In this document: positions 37,994-46,539 of the stretch, piece by piece
Layout of the letters: every line of letters starts with the position of its first letter
Numbering within the stretch: position 1 is the stretch's first letter
Assembly (NCBI RefSeq): GCF_004358675.1
Contig: NZ_SMZO01000013.1
Span: 1-64,000 of the forward strand
DNA: 64,000 nucleotides
Reading direction: 5' to 3'
DNA from: Meridianimarinicoccus aquatilis
GTDB taxonomy: Bacteria; Pseudomonadota; Alphaproteobacteria; Rhodobacterales; Rhodobacteraceae
Notes under the pieces: model-generated
Seen by the model: only the letters and a program-made list of their open reading frames with translations
What the model was told of the DNA's origin: nothing
The model's database searches: none
Translations under genes and position numbers: made by a program

Positions 37994-38971
37994 TCAGCCG
38001 CTGCCAATTAGGATACCCGCCGCAAGCACCAATGCCCCGCCTAGGACAACCTGCATTGCAGCCCGAAAGAACGGTGTTTGCATATACCGGTTTTGAATCC
38101 ACGCAATCGCCCACAATTCCACGAACACCACGATGCACGCGATCACGGTTGCCGTCCAGAAGTGCGGGATAAGGTAAGGCAGGGCGTGTCCCAGCCCGCC
38201 AACAGTGGTCATCACACCCGAGGCGACACCGCGTTTCCATGCTGCCCCGCGGCCCGAAAGCTGCCCGTCATCCGATGCGGCTTCGGTAAAGCCCATCGAG
38301 ATACCCGCCCCGACCGACGCGGCGAGCCCGACAAGAAATGTTGTCCACGTGTCCTGCGTCGCGAACGCCGTGGCAAAGATCGGCGCCAGTGTCGAAACGG
38401 ACCCGTCCATCAACCCCGCAAGGCCCGGTTGGACCCAAGTCAGCAAAAACTTGCGCTGTTCCGTTTGCGCTTCGGTATCACGGGCTTCGTCGGTCAGGTG
38501 TTCCTTCACCAACTCACCCGCCCGGGTTTCATGCCCGGCTTCGGCGGCGGCAAGATTGTTCAGCAAGGCCCGTGTGTCGGCATCGCGACTGCGTTGTGCC
38601 GCAACCTCGTAAAAGCGCTGCGCATCGCGTTCCATGATTTCGGCCTGCGCCCGCATGTCTTCAATGGACAACGTTTGCGATAGCCAGACCGGGCGGCGGT
38701 TATAATAATCCGCCACATGTTCGCGCCGGATCAACGGAATGTCATCGCCAAAACGGGTTTTGTGCAAAGCGATAAGCCGCTGCGCGTGACCCTCTTCTTC
38801 AGTGGCCATGCCATCGAAAACGGCGGCACTGGCGGGGAATTCTTCACGCAGATGGGCGGCGAAACCGCGATAGATGCGGCTATCGTCTTCTTCCGACGAA
38901 ATGGCGAGAGCCAGCACTTCTTGTTCTGACAAGTCAGAGAAGTGGCGCTTGCTGGACAGAAAATGGATCAT
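37994..38971 (-). CDS. mbfA: MbfA: ferritin-like/VIT1 fusion iron exporter
   Basis: A 325-residue fusion of an N-terminal rubrerythrin/ferritin-like domain (EEDDSRIYRGFAAHLREEFP; ATEEEGHAQRLIALHKTRFG) and a C-terminal VIT1-type membrane domain with five segments (GLAGLMDGSVSTLAPIFATA; MGFTEAASDDGQLSGRG). In Agrobacterium and Bradyrhizobium MbfA exports iron under iron-replete or peroxide stress and is repressed by Irr. A perfect iron control element lies 21 bases upstream of the start, fitting that control. Confidence 0.93.
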   Translation of the reverse strand: MIHFLSSKRHFSDLSEQEVLALAISSEEDDSRIYRGFAAHLREEFPASAAVFDGMATEEEGHAQRLIALHKTRFGDDIPLIRREHVADYYNRRPVWLSQTLSIEDMRAQAEIMERDAQRFYEVAAQRSRDADTRALLNNLAAAEAGHETRAGELVKEHLTDEARDTEAQTEQRKFLLTWVQPGLAGLMDGSVSTLAPIFATAFATQDTWTTFLVGLAASVGAGISMGFTEAASDDGQLSGRGAAWKRGVASGVMTTVGGLGHALPYLIPHFWTATVIACIVVFVELWAIAWIQNRYMQTPFFRAAMQVVLGGALVLAAGILIGSG

Positions 38972-38991
38972 GAGAAACCTGCATTTGCTTG

Positions 38992-39008
38992 TTTAGAATA
39001 ATTCTAAA
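38992..39008 (-). promoter_or_regulatory. Iron control element (ICE box) for Irr upstream of mbfA
   Basis: TTTAGAATAATTCTAAA is a perfect 17-base palindrome around a central A and matches the published ICE consensus for the heme-dependent iron regulator Irr. It lies 21 bases upstream of mbfA, where binding would block transcription under iron limitation. Confidence 0.88.
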
Positions 39009-39087
39009 TGTGGGCAGTCGAAACTTCAAGTCTGTGCGCATCAGGCTGCAAGCCTGCTTGCAAGATGCGCCCGGCTTGCCTATCTTT

Positions 39088-39400
39088 ACATTGTTCTTCG
39101 GAACTATGGCGATAAACGCGCTCGTAATAAGCGGCTCGGACCCGGGGGCGGTACCCGGCGGCTCCACCAACATTCCGTCATTTGCGGAAGATGGGGCCGA
39201 AATAGGATCGACGGACGTCTAAAGGAGTAGCCTTTGCTCGGTGAGGTACCACCGTTATCGGTCCGAAAAGTACAATTGCAAATGACAATCGTGCTCCGGT
39301 GGCTGTTGCTGCGTAAGCAGTAATGACATCGAAACTTAAGCCCTTGCGCCTAGCAGCGTAAGGCGGGGTTCGCAGGCACCTGGCAACAGAAGCCTGCACT
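39088..39400 (+). ncRNA. ssrA: tmRNA (ssrA), circularly permuted two-piece form
   Basis: The acceptor piece comes first and ends at 39169 with CGGCTCCACCA; its T-stem is CCGGG/CCCGG around a 7-base loop at 39142-39158. A short spacer (39170-39192) follows. The coding piece begins GGGGCCGAAATAGGATCGAC at 39193, whose GGGGCCG pairs with CGGCTCC of the acceptor piece to form a 7-base-pair acceptor stem. The tag reading frame at 39278-39316 encodes ANDNRAPVAVAA and a stop. This permuted order is the alphaproteobacterial form. Outer ends are approximate. It rescues stalled ribosomes and marks their products for ClpXP, and sspB lies 1.4 kb downstream. Confidence 0.93.
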
Positions 39401-39491
39401 TCCCTCCCCCATTCCCAATCAAATTTGAAACTCTTGTGACAAGCGGCCTGATCCATTGCCGAACAGTTGGGGCGCGTGTTCTATCGCCTTC

Positions 39492-40760
39492 ATGACCCCT
39501 TCGGCACACTCTCTCACAGACCTGGCGCATGTCTTTGGACGTATCGGCCTGCTGTCCTTTGGCGGGCCTGCGGCGCAGATCGCCTTGATGCATCGCGAAT
39601 TGGTGGAAAACCGGCGCTGGATGACAGAGGGTGAGTTCTTGCGCGCCGTGTCTTTTTGCATGCTCTTGCCCGGTCCTGAGGCGATGCAATTGGCCACCTA
39701 TGCCGGGTGGCGACTGCGCGGCGTGCCCGGCGGGCTGATCGGCGGCCTGCTGTTCGTTCTCCCCGGAGCGCTGCTCATTGCCGCGCTTGCCCTGCTCTAT
39801 GGCAATTACGGGACCCTTCCTGTGGTGCAGGCAGCCTTTCTTGGCGTGAAGGCCACTGTGGTTGTGATCGTTGTGCAAGCCGTGCTGTCGCTGGCCCGGC
39901 GAACGTTGATGCGCCCTGATCGTTGGACGCTTGCCGCTTTGTCTTTCGTGGCCATTTTCGCGCTGAAATGGCCGTTCCCGGTGATCATTCTGCTTGCCGG
40001 CGCCTACGGTTTCGCAACTGCAAAGGGCGGATCGCGCGCCGCACCGCCACCACTGCCCCCGTCTTGCCTGACCCGAACCGTCGTTATTTGGGGTGGGTTG
40101 TGGAGTGCGCCGATAATTGCGCTTTGGATCGCGGGTGCGCATTTTCTGACAGATTTGGCACTCTTTTTTGCCAAGCTGGCGCTTGTGACCTTCGGTGGCG
40201 CATATGCCGTACTGGCCTATATGACCCAGACCGTGGTCAGCGAAAAAGGGTGGATCGATACCGCGCAAATGATCGACGCCCTGGGTCTGGCCGAAACCAC
40301 GCCCGGCCCGCTGATCCTTGTCACCCAATTTGTCGGCATGCTGGCTGGCGATGCGCAGGGTGGCCCGGTACTGGCCCTGCTGGCCGGGGTGCTTGTGCTT
40401 TGGGTCACCTTCGTGCCCTGTTTCCTCTGGATTTTCGCGGGCGCACCTTATGTGGACTGGATCGACCAAAAGCCGCGCCTGTCCGGCGCACTCTCAGCTA
40501 TTACTGCGGCTGTTGTGGGTGTCATCCTAAACCTGTCGGTATGGTTCGCTGCGCATGTGTTTTTCGCTGACATCGGCACTGTGCAAATTGGCCCGCTTCG
40601 GGTGATGCGGCCTGTATTGGACAGTTTCGGCCCGGATGCAGCCGCGCTGTGCTGTGCCGCAGTTGTGATGATCTGGTGCCGCTGGCCCCTCCCGACTGTT
40701 CTGGCATGCGCGGCCGTAGCCGGCGCAGGGATCAGGTTTACCGGCCTATCATCACTTTGA
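39492..40760 (+). CDS. chrA: Chromate transporter ChrA family protein
   Basis: A two-domain ChrA of 422 residues (long-chain form). The duplicated halves are visible as FGRIGLLSFGGPAAQIALMH near residue 13 and AKLALVTFGGAYAVLAYMTQ near residue 230; both contain the FGG motif. About ten membrane segments. Family members expel chromate, but many have other or unknown anion substrates. I take the ATG at 39492; a TTG at 39456 would add 12 residues, and neither has a clear ribosome site. No chrB is adjacent. Confidence 0.88.
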   Translation: MTPSAHSLTDLAHVFGRIGLLSFGGPAAQIALMHRELVENRRWMTEGEFLRAVSFCMLLPGPEAMQLATYAGWRLRGVPGGLIGGLLFVLPGALLIAALALLYGNYGTLPVVQAAFLGVKATVVVIVVQAVLSLARRTLMRPDRWTLAALSFVAIFALKWPFPVIILLAGAYGFATAKGGSRAAPPPLPPSCLTRTVVIWGGLWSAPIIALWIAGAHFLTDLALFFAKLALVTFGGAYAVLAYMTQTVVSEKGWIDTAQMIDALGLAETTPGPLILVTQFVGMLAGDAQGGPVLALLAGVLVLWVTFVPCFLWIFAGAPYVDWIDQKPRLSGALSAITAAVVGVILNLSVWFAAHVFFADIGTVQIGPLRVMRPVLDSFGPDAAALCCAAVVMIWCRWPLPTVLACAAVAGAGIRFTGLSSL

Positions 40761-40826
40761 CGCGGCAAAGGCCCTTTTCATTCCCGCACCGCATCCGCTA
40801 GACCTAAGTCAAAGAGAGGGCGGCCC

Positions 40827-41315
40827 ATGTCACGCAGTATCGATTACGGAAACCTGATGCACCGCGCGATGCGGACGTTGATCCAGAACGTTCTGGCGGA
40901 TATCGCCCAGAATGGTCTGCCGGGCGAGCATCACTTTTTCATAACCTTCGACACGCTGCATCCCGAGGTACAACTGGCCGATTGGCTGTCTGACCGCTAT
41001 CCCGAAGAAATGACAATCGTCATCCAGCACTGGTTCGACAACCTGACAGTTACGGATGAAGGCTTTGCAATCACGCTGAATTTCGGCGATCGCCCCGAAC
41101 CCATGTACATCCCATATGACGCGATTCGCACGTTTGTGGATCCGTCTGTCGAATTTGGCCTGCGCTTTGAAACGCAGGAGTCAGACGATGATGACGACGA
41201 CGATGGCGATGATTTTGAAGATATCGGTGCCCCCATGGCCGAAGACGTGCCCGCAAAGGGGCATGAGGGCAAGCAAGACGCCGAAATCGTCAGCCTCGAC
41301 AAGTTTCGCAAGTAA
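40827..41315 (+). CDS. sspB: SspB-type ClpXP adaptor protein
   Basis: A 162-residue alphaproteobacterial SspB. Conserved stretches are HHFFITFDTLHPEVQLADWL, PEEMTIVIQHWFDNL and FAITLNFGDRPEPMYIPYDA, the ssrA-tag binding fold. A poly-Asp linker follows (residues about 115-130), then a C-terminal peptide ending IVSLDKFRK, the ClpX-docking tail. It delivers ssrA-tagged proteins to ClpXP. The tmRNA gene lies 1.4 kb upstream, which makes functional sense. Confidence 0.92.
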   Translation: MSRSIDYGNLMHRAMRTLIQNVLADIAQNGLPGEHHFFITFDTLHPEVQLADWLSDRYPEEMTIVIQHWFDNLTVTDEGFAITLNFGDRPEPMYIPYDAIRTFVDPSVEFGLRFETQESDDDDDDDGDDFEDIGAPMAEDVPAKGHEGKQDAEIVSLDKFRK

Positions 41316-41394
41316 CTGCGGCTTCGCTGCAATTGCCCCCGGCCGCCCCGCGCCATAAACAACGGGCAAACACTTGGCTGAGAGGACAGTTCAA

Positions 41395-42789
41395 ATGACC
41401 GCAACCCGCACCGAAACCGACAGCTTCGGCCCGCTTGAGGTTCCCACCGACAAGTACTGGGGCGCACAGACACAGCGCAGCCTGATGAACTTTCCCATCG
41501 GCTGGGAAAAACAGCCAATCGCCATCGTCCGCGCTCTTGGCGTGATCAAACAGGCCTGTGCCCAGGCCAACGTCAAACTTGGCGATCTGGATGAAGAGCG
41601 GGGCGCAGCCATCGTGCAAGCCGCCTCCGAAGTGGTTGCAGGCAAGTTCGACGACAACTTTCCGCTTGTTGTGTGGCAAACTGGGTCCGGCACCCAGTCG
41701 AACATGAACTCGAACGAAGTAATTGCAAACCGCGCGATCGAAATCTTGGGCGGCACCATCGGCAGTAAAGACCCCGTGCATCCGAACGATCACTGCAACA
41801 TGGGCCAGTCGTCAAACGACACATTCCCAACCGCGATGCATGTTGCCGCCGCCATGACCGTGCGTGATGTTTTGTTGCCCGGCCTCGAAAAACTGGCAAG
41901 CGGGCTGGAGGCGAAATCCGCCGAATTCAAAGACATCATCAAGATCGGCCGCACGCACACGCAAGATGCAACGCCCCTGACCTTGGGTCAGGAATTCTCG
42001 GGGTATGCGCATCAGGTTCGTCAGGGCATCGCCCGCATCAACGCGGCACTACCCGGTATCTATGAGTTGGCACAGGGCGGCACAGCCGTTGGAACCGGTT
42101 TGAACACCAAGCCCGGCTGGGGCGAAATGGTTGCGGCCAACATGGCTGAAATCACTGATCTGCCTTTCGTGACAGCCCCAAACAAGTTTGAAGCACTGGC
42201 CGCCCACGACGCCATGGTGTTCATGTCCGGCGCCATCGCGACCGTGGCCGGCTCTTGCTACAAAATCGCAAACGACATCCGTTTCCTTGGTTCTGGTCCC
42301 CGGTCCGGTCTGGGCGAATTGATCCTGCCCGAAAACGAACCCGGTTCGTCGATCATGCCCGGCAAGGTCAACCCGACCCAAGCCGAAGCGCTGACCCAAG
42401 TCGCGGCGCATGTCATGGGCAATGATGCCGCGATCAAGTTCGCCGGAAGCCAAGGGCATTTCGAGTTGAACGTTTATAATCCGATGATGTCCTATAACTT
42501 GCTGCAATCCATGCAGCTTCTGGGCGACGCCGCAGACAGCTTCACAGAACGGATGCTGATGGGCATCAAGGCGAATGAACCGCGCATTGAAAAGCTGATG
42601 ACCGAGTCGCTGATGCTGGTGACCGCGCTGGCGCCGACAATCGGCTATGACAATGCGACCAAGGTTGCCAAGACCGCGCACAAGAACGGCACGACCCTCA
42701 AGGAAGAGGCAATCGCGCTTGGCTTTGTGGACGAAGCAACCTTTGACGCGGTCGTTCGGCCCGAACAAATGATCGGCCCAAAGGCCTGA
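41395..42789 (+). CDS. fumC: Class II fumarate hydratase
   Basis: TCA-cycle enzyme interconverting fumarate and malate. The 464-residue protein has the signature [15 protein letters not shown] near residue 318, and [13 protein letters not shown] and [20 protein letters not shown] for substrate binding. The ATG at 41395 follows AGAGGACAG, so an earlier codon at 41374 is rejected. It is followed at 2 bases by a DUF4169 gene, as is common in roseobacters. Confidence 0.96.
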   Translation: MTATRTETDSFGPLEVPTDKYWGAQTQRSLMNFPIGWEKQPIAIVRALGVIKQACAQANVKLGDLDEERGAAIVQAASEVVAGKFDDNFPLVVWQTGSGTQSNMNSNEVIANRAIEILGGTIGSKDPVHPNDHCNMGQSSNDTFPTAMHVAAAMTVRDVLLPGLEKLASGLEAKSAEFKDIIKIGRTHTQDATPLTLGQEFSGYAHQVRQGIARINAALPGIYELAQGGTAVGTGLNTKPGWGEMVAANMAEITDLPFVTAPNKFEALAAHDAMVFMSGAIATVAGSCYKIANDIRFLGSGPRSGLGELILPENEPGSSIMPGKVNPTQAEALTQVAAHVMGNDAAIKFAGSQGHFELNVYNPMMSYNLLQSMQLLGDAADSFTERMLMGIKANEPRIEKLMTESLMLVTALAPTIGYDNATKVAKTAHKNGTTLKEEAIALGFVDEATFDAVVRPEQMIGPKA

Positions 42790-42791
42790 TC

Positions 42792-42986
42792 TTGGCGGAT
42801 CAGCCCATAAACCTGAACCGCGCGCGCAAGGCGCGTGCGCGGCTCGACAAAGCGCGAAAATCGAACGAAAACGCGCTAAAGTTTGGGCGAACCAAAGCGC
42901 AGAAGGCACAGGAAACGGCGGAGCGGACGCGGGTGCATACGAGTCTTGACGCCCATCGCAAAGACAATGACGAGAGCGACGCATGA
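42792..42986 (+). CDS. DUF4169 family protein
   Basis: A 64-residue, very basic, helical protein (NLNRARKARARLDKARKSNE) of the DUF4169 family, which commonly follows fumC in this group. The start is a TTG at 42792, because no ATG gives the conserved N-terminus. It overlaps the next gene by 4 bases. Function unknown. Confidence 0.82.
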   Translation: MADQPINLNRARKARARLDKARKSNENALKFGRTKAQKAQETAERTRVHTSLDAHRKDNDESDA

Positions 42987-43228
42987 CCGATGCACGCCCC
43001 CGCAAACGGTCGCTCACCCTCAAGGGCCACCAAACCAGCGTCTCGCTCGAAGATGCGTTCTGGATCTCGTTTCGGGATATCGCCAATGCCCAAGGCAAGG
43101 CCGTGAACGCACTGGCCGCAGAGATAGACGCCGCGCGCGGGCTGGATTGCGGGCTTGCCTCAGCGATCCGTGTTTTCGTTCTGAACCATTATCGCGACGC
43201 CGTGGCCATAATGGACCAAGAGACGTGA
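42983..43228 (+). CDS. Ribbon-helix-helix domain protein
   Basis: An 81-residue protein. The N-terminal segment RSLTLKGHQTSVSLEDAFWI (strand then helix) fits a ribbon-helix-helix DNA-binding fold of the RHH_4 type. It overlaps both neighbours (ATGA with DUF4169 and GTGA with the following glycosyltransferase-like gene), so translation of the cluster is coupled. Target unknown. Confidence 0.82.
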   Translation: MTDARPRKRSLTLKGHQTSVSLEDAFWISFRDIANAQGKAVNALAAEIDAARGLDCGLASAIRVFVLNHYRDAVAIMDQET

Positions 43229-44337
43229 CCTGCGAGGTCCGGGTTGAAACGCTGGCCGGGCTTCGCTTGCCGCAGAGCTTCCCACTCCGCCGCGATCACG
43301 TCGTCGCGCAGGCCCACCAGACGGCGGACTACCTAGCGAAGTACGACCGCCGCACGCTGTTCTATGACTGCCAGTACGACACAGCGCGAGGGCAGTTTCT
43401 GATCACAGCACCAAGATTGTTGAACCTCTGGCCCGTGCTTCGCGATGGGCTTCGCATTGGGGGGCGGCCCGTGCGCGGACTGCGCCGCAAGGTATTTCCG
43501 AAGTGCGAAATCATCAGCGCAAAGGCCCCTTTGGGCCCGGTAAGCGTGGTGTTTGAAGAAAGTGATCTGACCGTCTCACCCCGGCGCTTGGACACTGCCC
43601 CGTTTAACGGCGCAAATGCCATCATCACCATGAGCAAGAACAACCCGCTGGACTGGATCGCCGATTGGGCCCGGTTCTACGTCAAGGCACACGGGCTGAC
43701 TGCCGTGTTGTTCATCGACAATGGATCAGACACCTATACCCCAGCCCAACTGACCCAAACGCTGGCCGCTGTGGACGGTTTGCACCATGCCACGATCTTA
43801 AGCGCCCCATTCGCCTATGGCCCGCTCGTGTCGGGACGTGCGGCAAAGATCAAACCCAATTTCCTGAAATCCGCGATGCTGAACATGGCACGATGCGGTC
43901 CGCTTTCTCGTGCGAACGCTGTCCTGAACGTTGATATCGACGAGCTGGTACAAGGCCCGGAAGGCACATCACTGTTTGATGCCGCCCGGTCCGCATGGCA
44001 CGGCACATTGAACATCGGCGGAGAGTTCGTCTTTCCTGCGCCGGGCACGTCTGGCCCGGCCCCGCAACGCGTCCATACGTTCCGCGCAATCCCGCCACGC
44101 ATCTCAACACGTAAGTGGGCAGCACGGCCGACCGGAATACTCAGCAAAATGGGCTGGTTTGTGCATCAGGTCGGCGGGGAGCCATTCAGGCTGGTTCCCG
44201 AAAGCCGCGATTTTCGACTTGTGCATTGCAGCGCAGCCAACTTGAACTGGTTTCGCGGTCCGGACTCTGCCCAGACCGACACACTGCGCCCGGACGCAAC
44301 ACTGCACGCCATGATGGACCAGGTTTTCAATGACTGA
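43225..44337 (+). CDS. Glycosyltransferase-like protein (family 92/GT-A type), copy 1
   Basis: A 370-residue protein from a GTG start that overlaps the preceding stop (GTGA). The central part reads MSKNNPLDWIADWARFYVKA and VLFIDNGSDTYTPAQLTQTL, then AVLNVDIDELVQGPEG. The DNGS and DIDE motifs are those of GT92/DUF23-like family-2 glycosyltransferases. No membrane segment is seen. Acceptor and donor sugars are unknown. It is followed, with an 8-base overlap, by a paralogue. Confidence 0.8.
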   Translation: MTCEVRVETLAGLRLPQSFPLRRDHVVAQAHQTADYLAKYDRRTLFYDCQYDTARGQFLITAPRLLNLWPVLRDGLRIGGRPVRGLRRKVFPKCEIISAKAPLGPVSVVFEESDLTVSPRRLDTAPFNGANAIITMSKNNPLDWIADWARFYVKAHGLTAVLFIDNGSDTYTPAQLTQTLAAVDGLHHATILSAPFAYGPLVSGRAAKIKPNFLKSAMLNMARCGPLSRANAVLNVDIDELVQGPEGTSLFDAARSAWHGTLNIGGEFVFPAPGTSGPAPQRVHTFRAIPPRISTRKWAARPTGILSKMGWFVHQVGGEPFRLVPESRDFRLVHCSAANLNWFRGPDSAQTDTLRPDATLHAMMDQVFND

Positions 44338-45451
44338 CACCAACGCAAAAGCCGTCGCGCTTCAAGGGCACGTCCTTCCATTGGATGGGCCGATTTTGCG
44401 CGACCATGTTCGGCCCGAAGACCGCCGAAGCGACCACTACCTTGAACGGTTTGATCGCACGACGTTGTACTACGACTGCGTATACTTGCCAGACCGGGGC
44501 AGCTATCTGTTTACAGCTCCAAGGTTTTTGAACTTGTGGGCACCCTTCCGCACTGGCTTGCGGATCAACAGTCAGCCCGTGAAACGTGTGCGCCGCAAAC
44601 GCTGGCTCCGCTGTGAACAGGTCGAAGTCCGCGCGCCGCAAGGGGCACTCAGCCTGATTTGGCAGGGCGAGGAGTTGCCCGTCATCGCGCGCGCATCTGA
44701 GGCTGGCACCTTCGCCGGGCTCAACGCGCTTGTCGCCGTTAACAAGAATAATGCGCTGGACTGGATCGAAGACTGGGCCGCTTACTATGCGGCCGCCCAT
44801 GGCGCGCAGGGGGTTGCCCTGTTTGACAACGGATCCACAGATTACACGCCGCAAGACATCGCGGCCCGCCTGAAGGCGGTGCCGGGCATGAAATCGGTGC
44901 GGGTCTTTTCCGCCCCCTACCCTTATGGCCCCAGCGACCACAGTAAAAAGCTTGAGGTCAGCCCCCGCTTTTTTCAAACCGGCATGCTGAATATCGCACG
45001 GCGCGATGCCTTTGCCCGTGCCCGCGCGGTTCTGAATGTGGATATCGATGAAATCGCCATCTCACAAAGCGGTGCAAGCGTGTTTGATGCTGCGGTATCA
45101 CATCCGCTTGGCATGGTCACGATTCAGGGCAGTTGGGTCTATCCGGCCCCCGGCACCCAAGGCCCCACAGGTCAGGGCGCACACCGCTTCCGCAATACCC
45201 CGGATGACAAATGCAATCAGAAATGGTGCCAAGCTCCAAATGGTGTGTTCGGGCGACACTTCGGGTGGGCTGTACACCGAGTGGACGAAGTGTTTCAGAA
45301 CCTGCTGACCCAGCAACCCGATATTCGGCTGGCGCATTGCAAAGGCACATCGACTGGCTGGAAGGCCAAGCGCTTTGACCTTCCTGCTGGCCTGTACGAA
45401 GACCCCGCTCTGACCCGCGTCATGGACAGCGGCTTTCCGCAGCGGGATTAA
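44330..45451 (+). CDS. Glycosyltransferase-like protein (family 92/GT-A type), copy 2
   Basis: A 373-residue paralogue of the previous gene with the same landmarks: NKNNALDWIEDWAAYYAAAH, VALFDNGSTDYTPQDIAARL, ARAVLNVDIDEIAISQSGAS. The ATG lies 8 bases before the upstream stop. It converges with ccdA, with 4 bases of overlap. The pair looks like a tandem duplication that has diverged moderately. Confidence 0.8.
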   Translation: MTDTNAKAVALQGHVLPLDGPILRDHVRPEDRRSDHYLERFDRTTLYYDCVYLPDRGSYLFTAPRFLNLWAPFRTGLRINSQPVKRVRRKRWLRCEQVEVRAPQGALSLIWQGEELPVIARASEAGTFAGLNALVAVNKNNALDWIEDWAAYYAAAHGAQGVALFDNGSTDYTPQDIAARLKAVPGMKSVRVFSAPYPYGPSDHSKKLEVSPRFFQTGMLNIARRDAFARARAVLNVDIDEIAISQSGASVFDAAVSHPLGMVTIQGSWVYPAPGTQGPTGQGAHRFRNTPDDKCNQKWCQAPNGVFGRHFGWAVHRVDEVFQNLLTQQPDIRLAHCKGTSTGWKAKRFDLPAGLYEDPALTRVMDSGFPQRD

Positions 45452-46197
45452 CCCAAGAGAGCCAAGGCCGGAAACTGTTCCAGCAGCCACCAGGACAGGC
45501 GGGTAAAAGCCCCTGTCAAAAGCATTGCGCCGACCAAAACCAACAATCCGCCCATAACGCGCTCGATGGTAACCATATGCTTTTTAAGCCGGTTCATGAC
45601 CGACATTGACCGGCTCATGAATATGGCGACCAGCAAGAATGGTACACCCAAACCCAGAGCATAGACACCCAACAACAGGGTTCCGCGGGCAATCGACGCC
45701 TCTGATGCTGCGATCGACAGGATTGCGCCCAGTTGCGGGCCGATGCACGGGGTCCAGCCAAACGCAAAGGCGAGCCCCAGAACATACGCGCCGAGCGCTG
45801 TGCCGCCGCGATCTCCGGCGTCAAGCCGCGCCTCGCGGTCAAGTATGGGGATGCGAAACACGTTCAGAAAATGCAGGCCAAAGACAATGACTACGACGCC
45901 GGAGATTTTTGAGAACAAAGTTTGGTTCTGTAAGAAAAACGCTCCAAAGGCCGACGCCGTGAACCCCAGAAACAGAAACACCGTGGACAGACCCATCACG
46001 AAAAACAGCGCGGGAAGAATTGCACGGCGGCGCGCACTGCTATCTTGCATATCCCCCACTGTTATCCCGCTCATATACGCCAAATACGGCGGTACAATTG
46101 GAAGAACGCAGGGCGACAGGAATGACAGCATCCCGGCGGCAAGAGCGACGATCATCGCGGGCAAAAGGGCCGCGTCTATGATTTCTATTCCGAACAT
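45448..46197 (-). CDS. ccdA: CcdA-family thiol:disulfide transport protein
   Basis: A 249-residue, six-helix membrane protein that passes electrons from cytoplasmic thioredoxin to periplasmic cytochrome c maturation. Redox cysteines are in LSPCVLPIVPPYLAYMSG and FGWTPCIGPQLGAILS. The ATG at 46197 is the best-placed start for the first helix; an upstream start (GTG at 46212 or ATG at 46260) is possible. It is divergent from the TusA-like gene. Confidence 0.9.
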   Translation of the reverse strand: MFGIEIIDAALLPAMIVALAAGMLSFLSPCVLPIVPPYLAYMSGITVGDMQDSSARRRAILPALFFVMGLSTVFLFLGFTASAFGAFFLQNQTLFSKISGVVVIVFGLHFLNVFRIPILDREARLDAGDRGGTALGAYVLGLAFAFGWTPCIGPQLGAILSIAASEASIARGTLLLGVYALGLGVPFLLVAIFMSRSMSVMNRLKKHMVTIERVMGGLLVLVGAMLLTGAFTRLSWWLLEQFPALALLG

Positions 46198-46289
46198 TCC
46201 TGACGCGTACACCAGTGTGCGACCTTCGTCACGAAACGTGTCGTCACATTCGCGTGGCAATCATGTCAATCGCAGCCTATATCGCGGCT

Positions 46290-46517
46290 ATGCACATTGA
46301 TCTTGAAGTCGACGCCATTGGGCTGCTGTGCCCGCTTCCCGTTCTAAGGGCACGCAAACGCTTGCAAGGGCTACAAACCGGGCAGGTTCTGTGCCTGATT
46401 GCGGATGATCCCGCAGCCATTGTGGACGTACCCCATTTCTGCGCTGAAGCGGGACACACGCTTGTTTTACAACAAGAACATGGAAACGCCCGGCACTATT
46501 TCATCCGCAAGGGATAG
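46290..46517 (+). CDS. TusA/SirA-like sulfurtransferase
   Basis: A 75-residue protein of the TusA fold with the sulfur-accepting cysteine in AIGLLCPLPVLRARKRL near residue 15. TusA-type proteins relay sulfur for tRNA thiolation or other pathways. I take the ATG at 46290 as the start for fit with family length; an earlier ATG at 46263 would add 9 residues. It is divergent from ccdA and convergent with rne. Confidence 0.85.
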   Translation: MHIDLEVDAIGLLCPLPVLRARKRLQGLQTGQVLCLIADDPAAIVDVPHFCAEAGHTLVLQQEHGNARHYFIRKG

Positions 46518-46539
46518 CACCGGGCGCGATCACATGGCT

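Noticed and set aside
39178-39456. Minus-strand ORF of 92 codons upstream of chrA
   Set aside because: It is antisense to the coding piece of the tmRNA.
42049-43098. Minus-strand ORF of 349 codons opposite fumC
   Set aside because: A shadow of fumC and the DUF4169/RHH genes; no start signal or domain.
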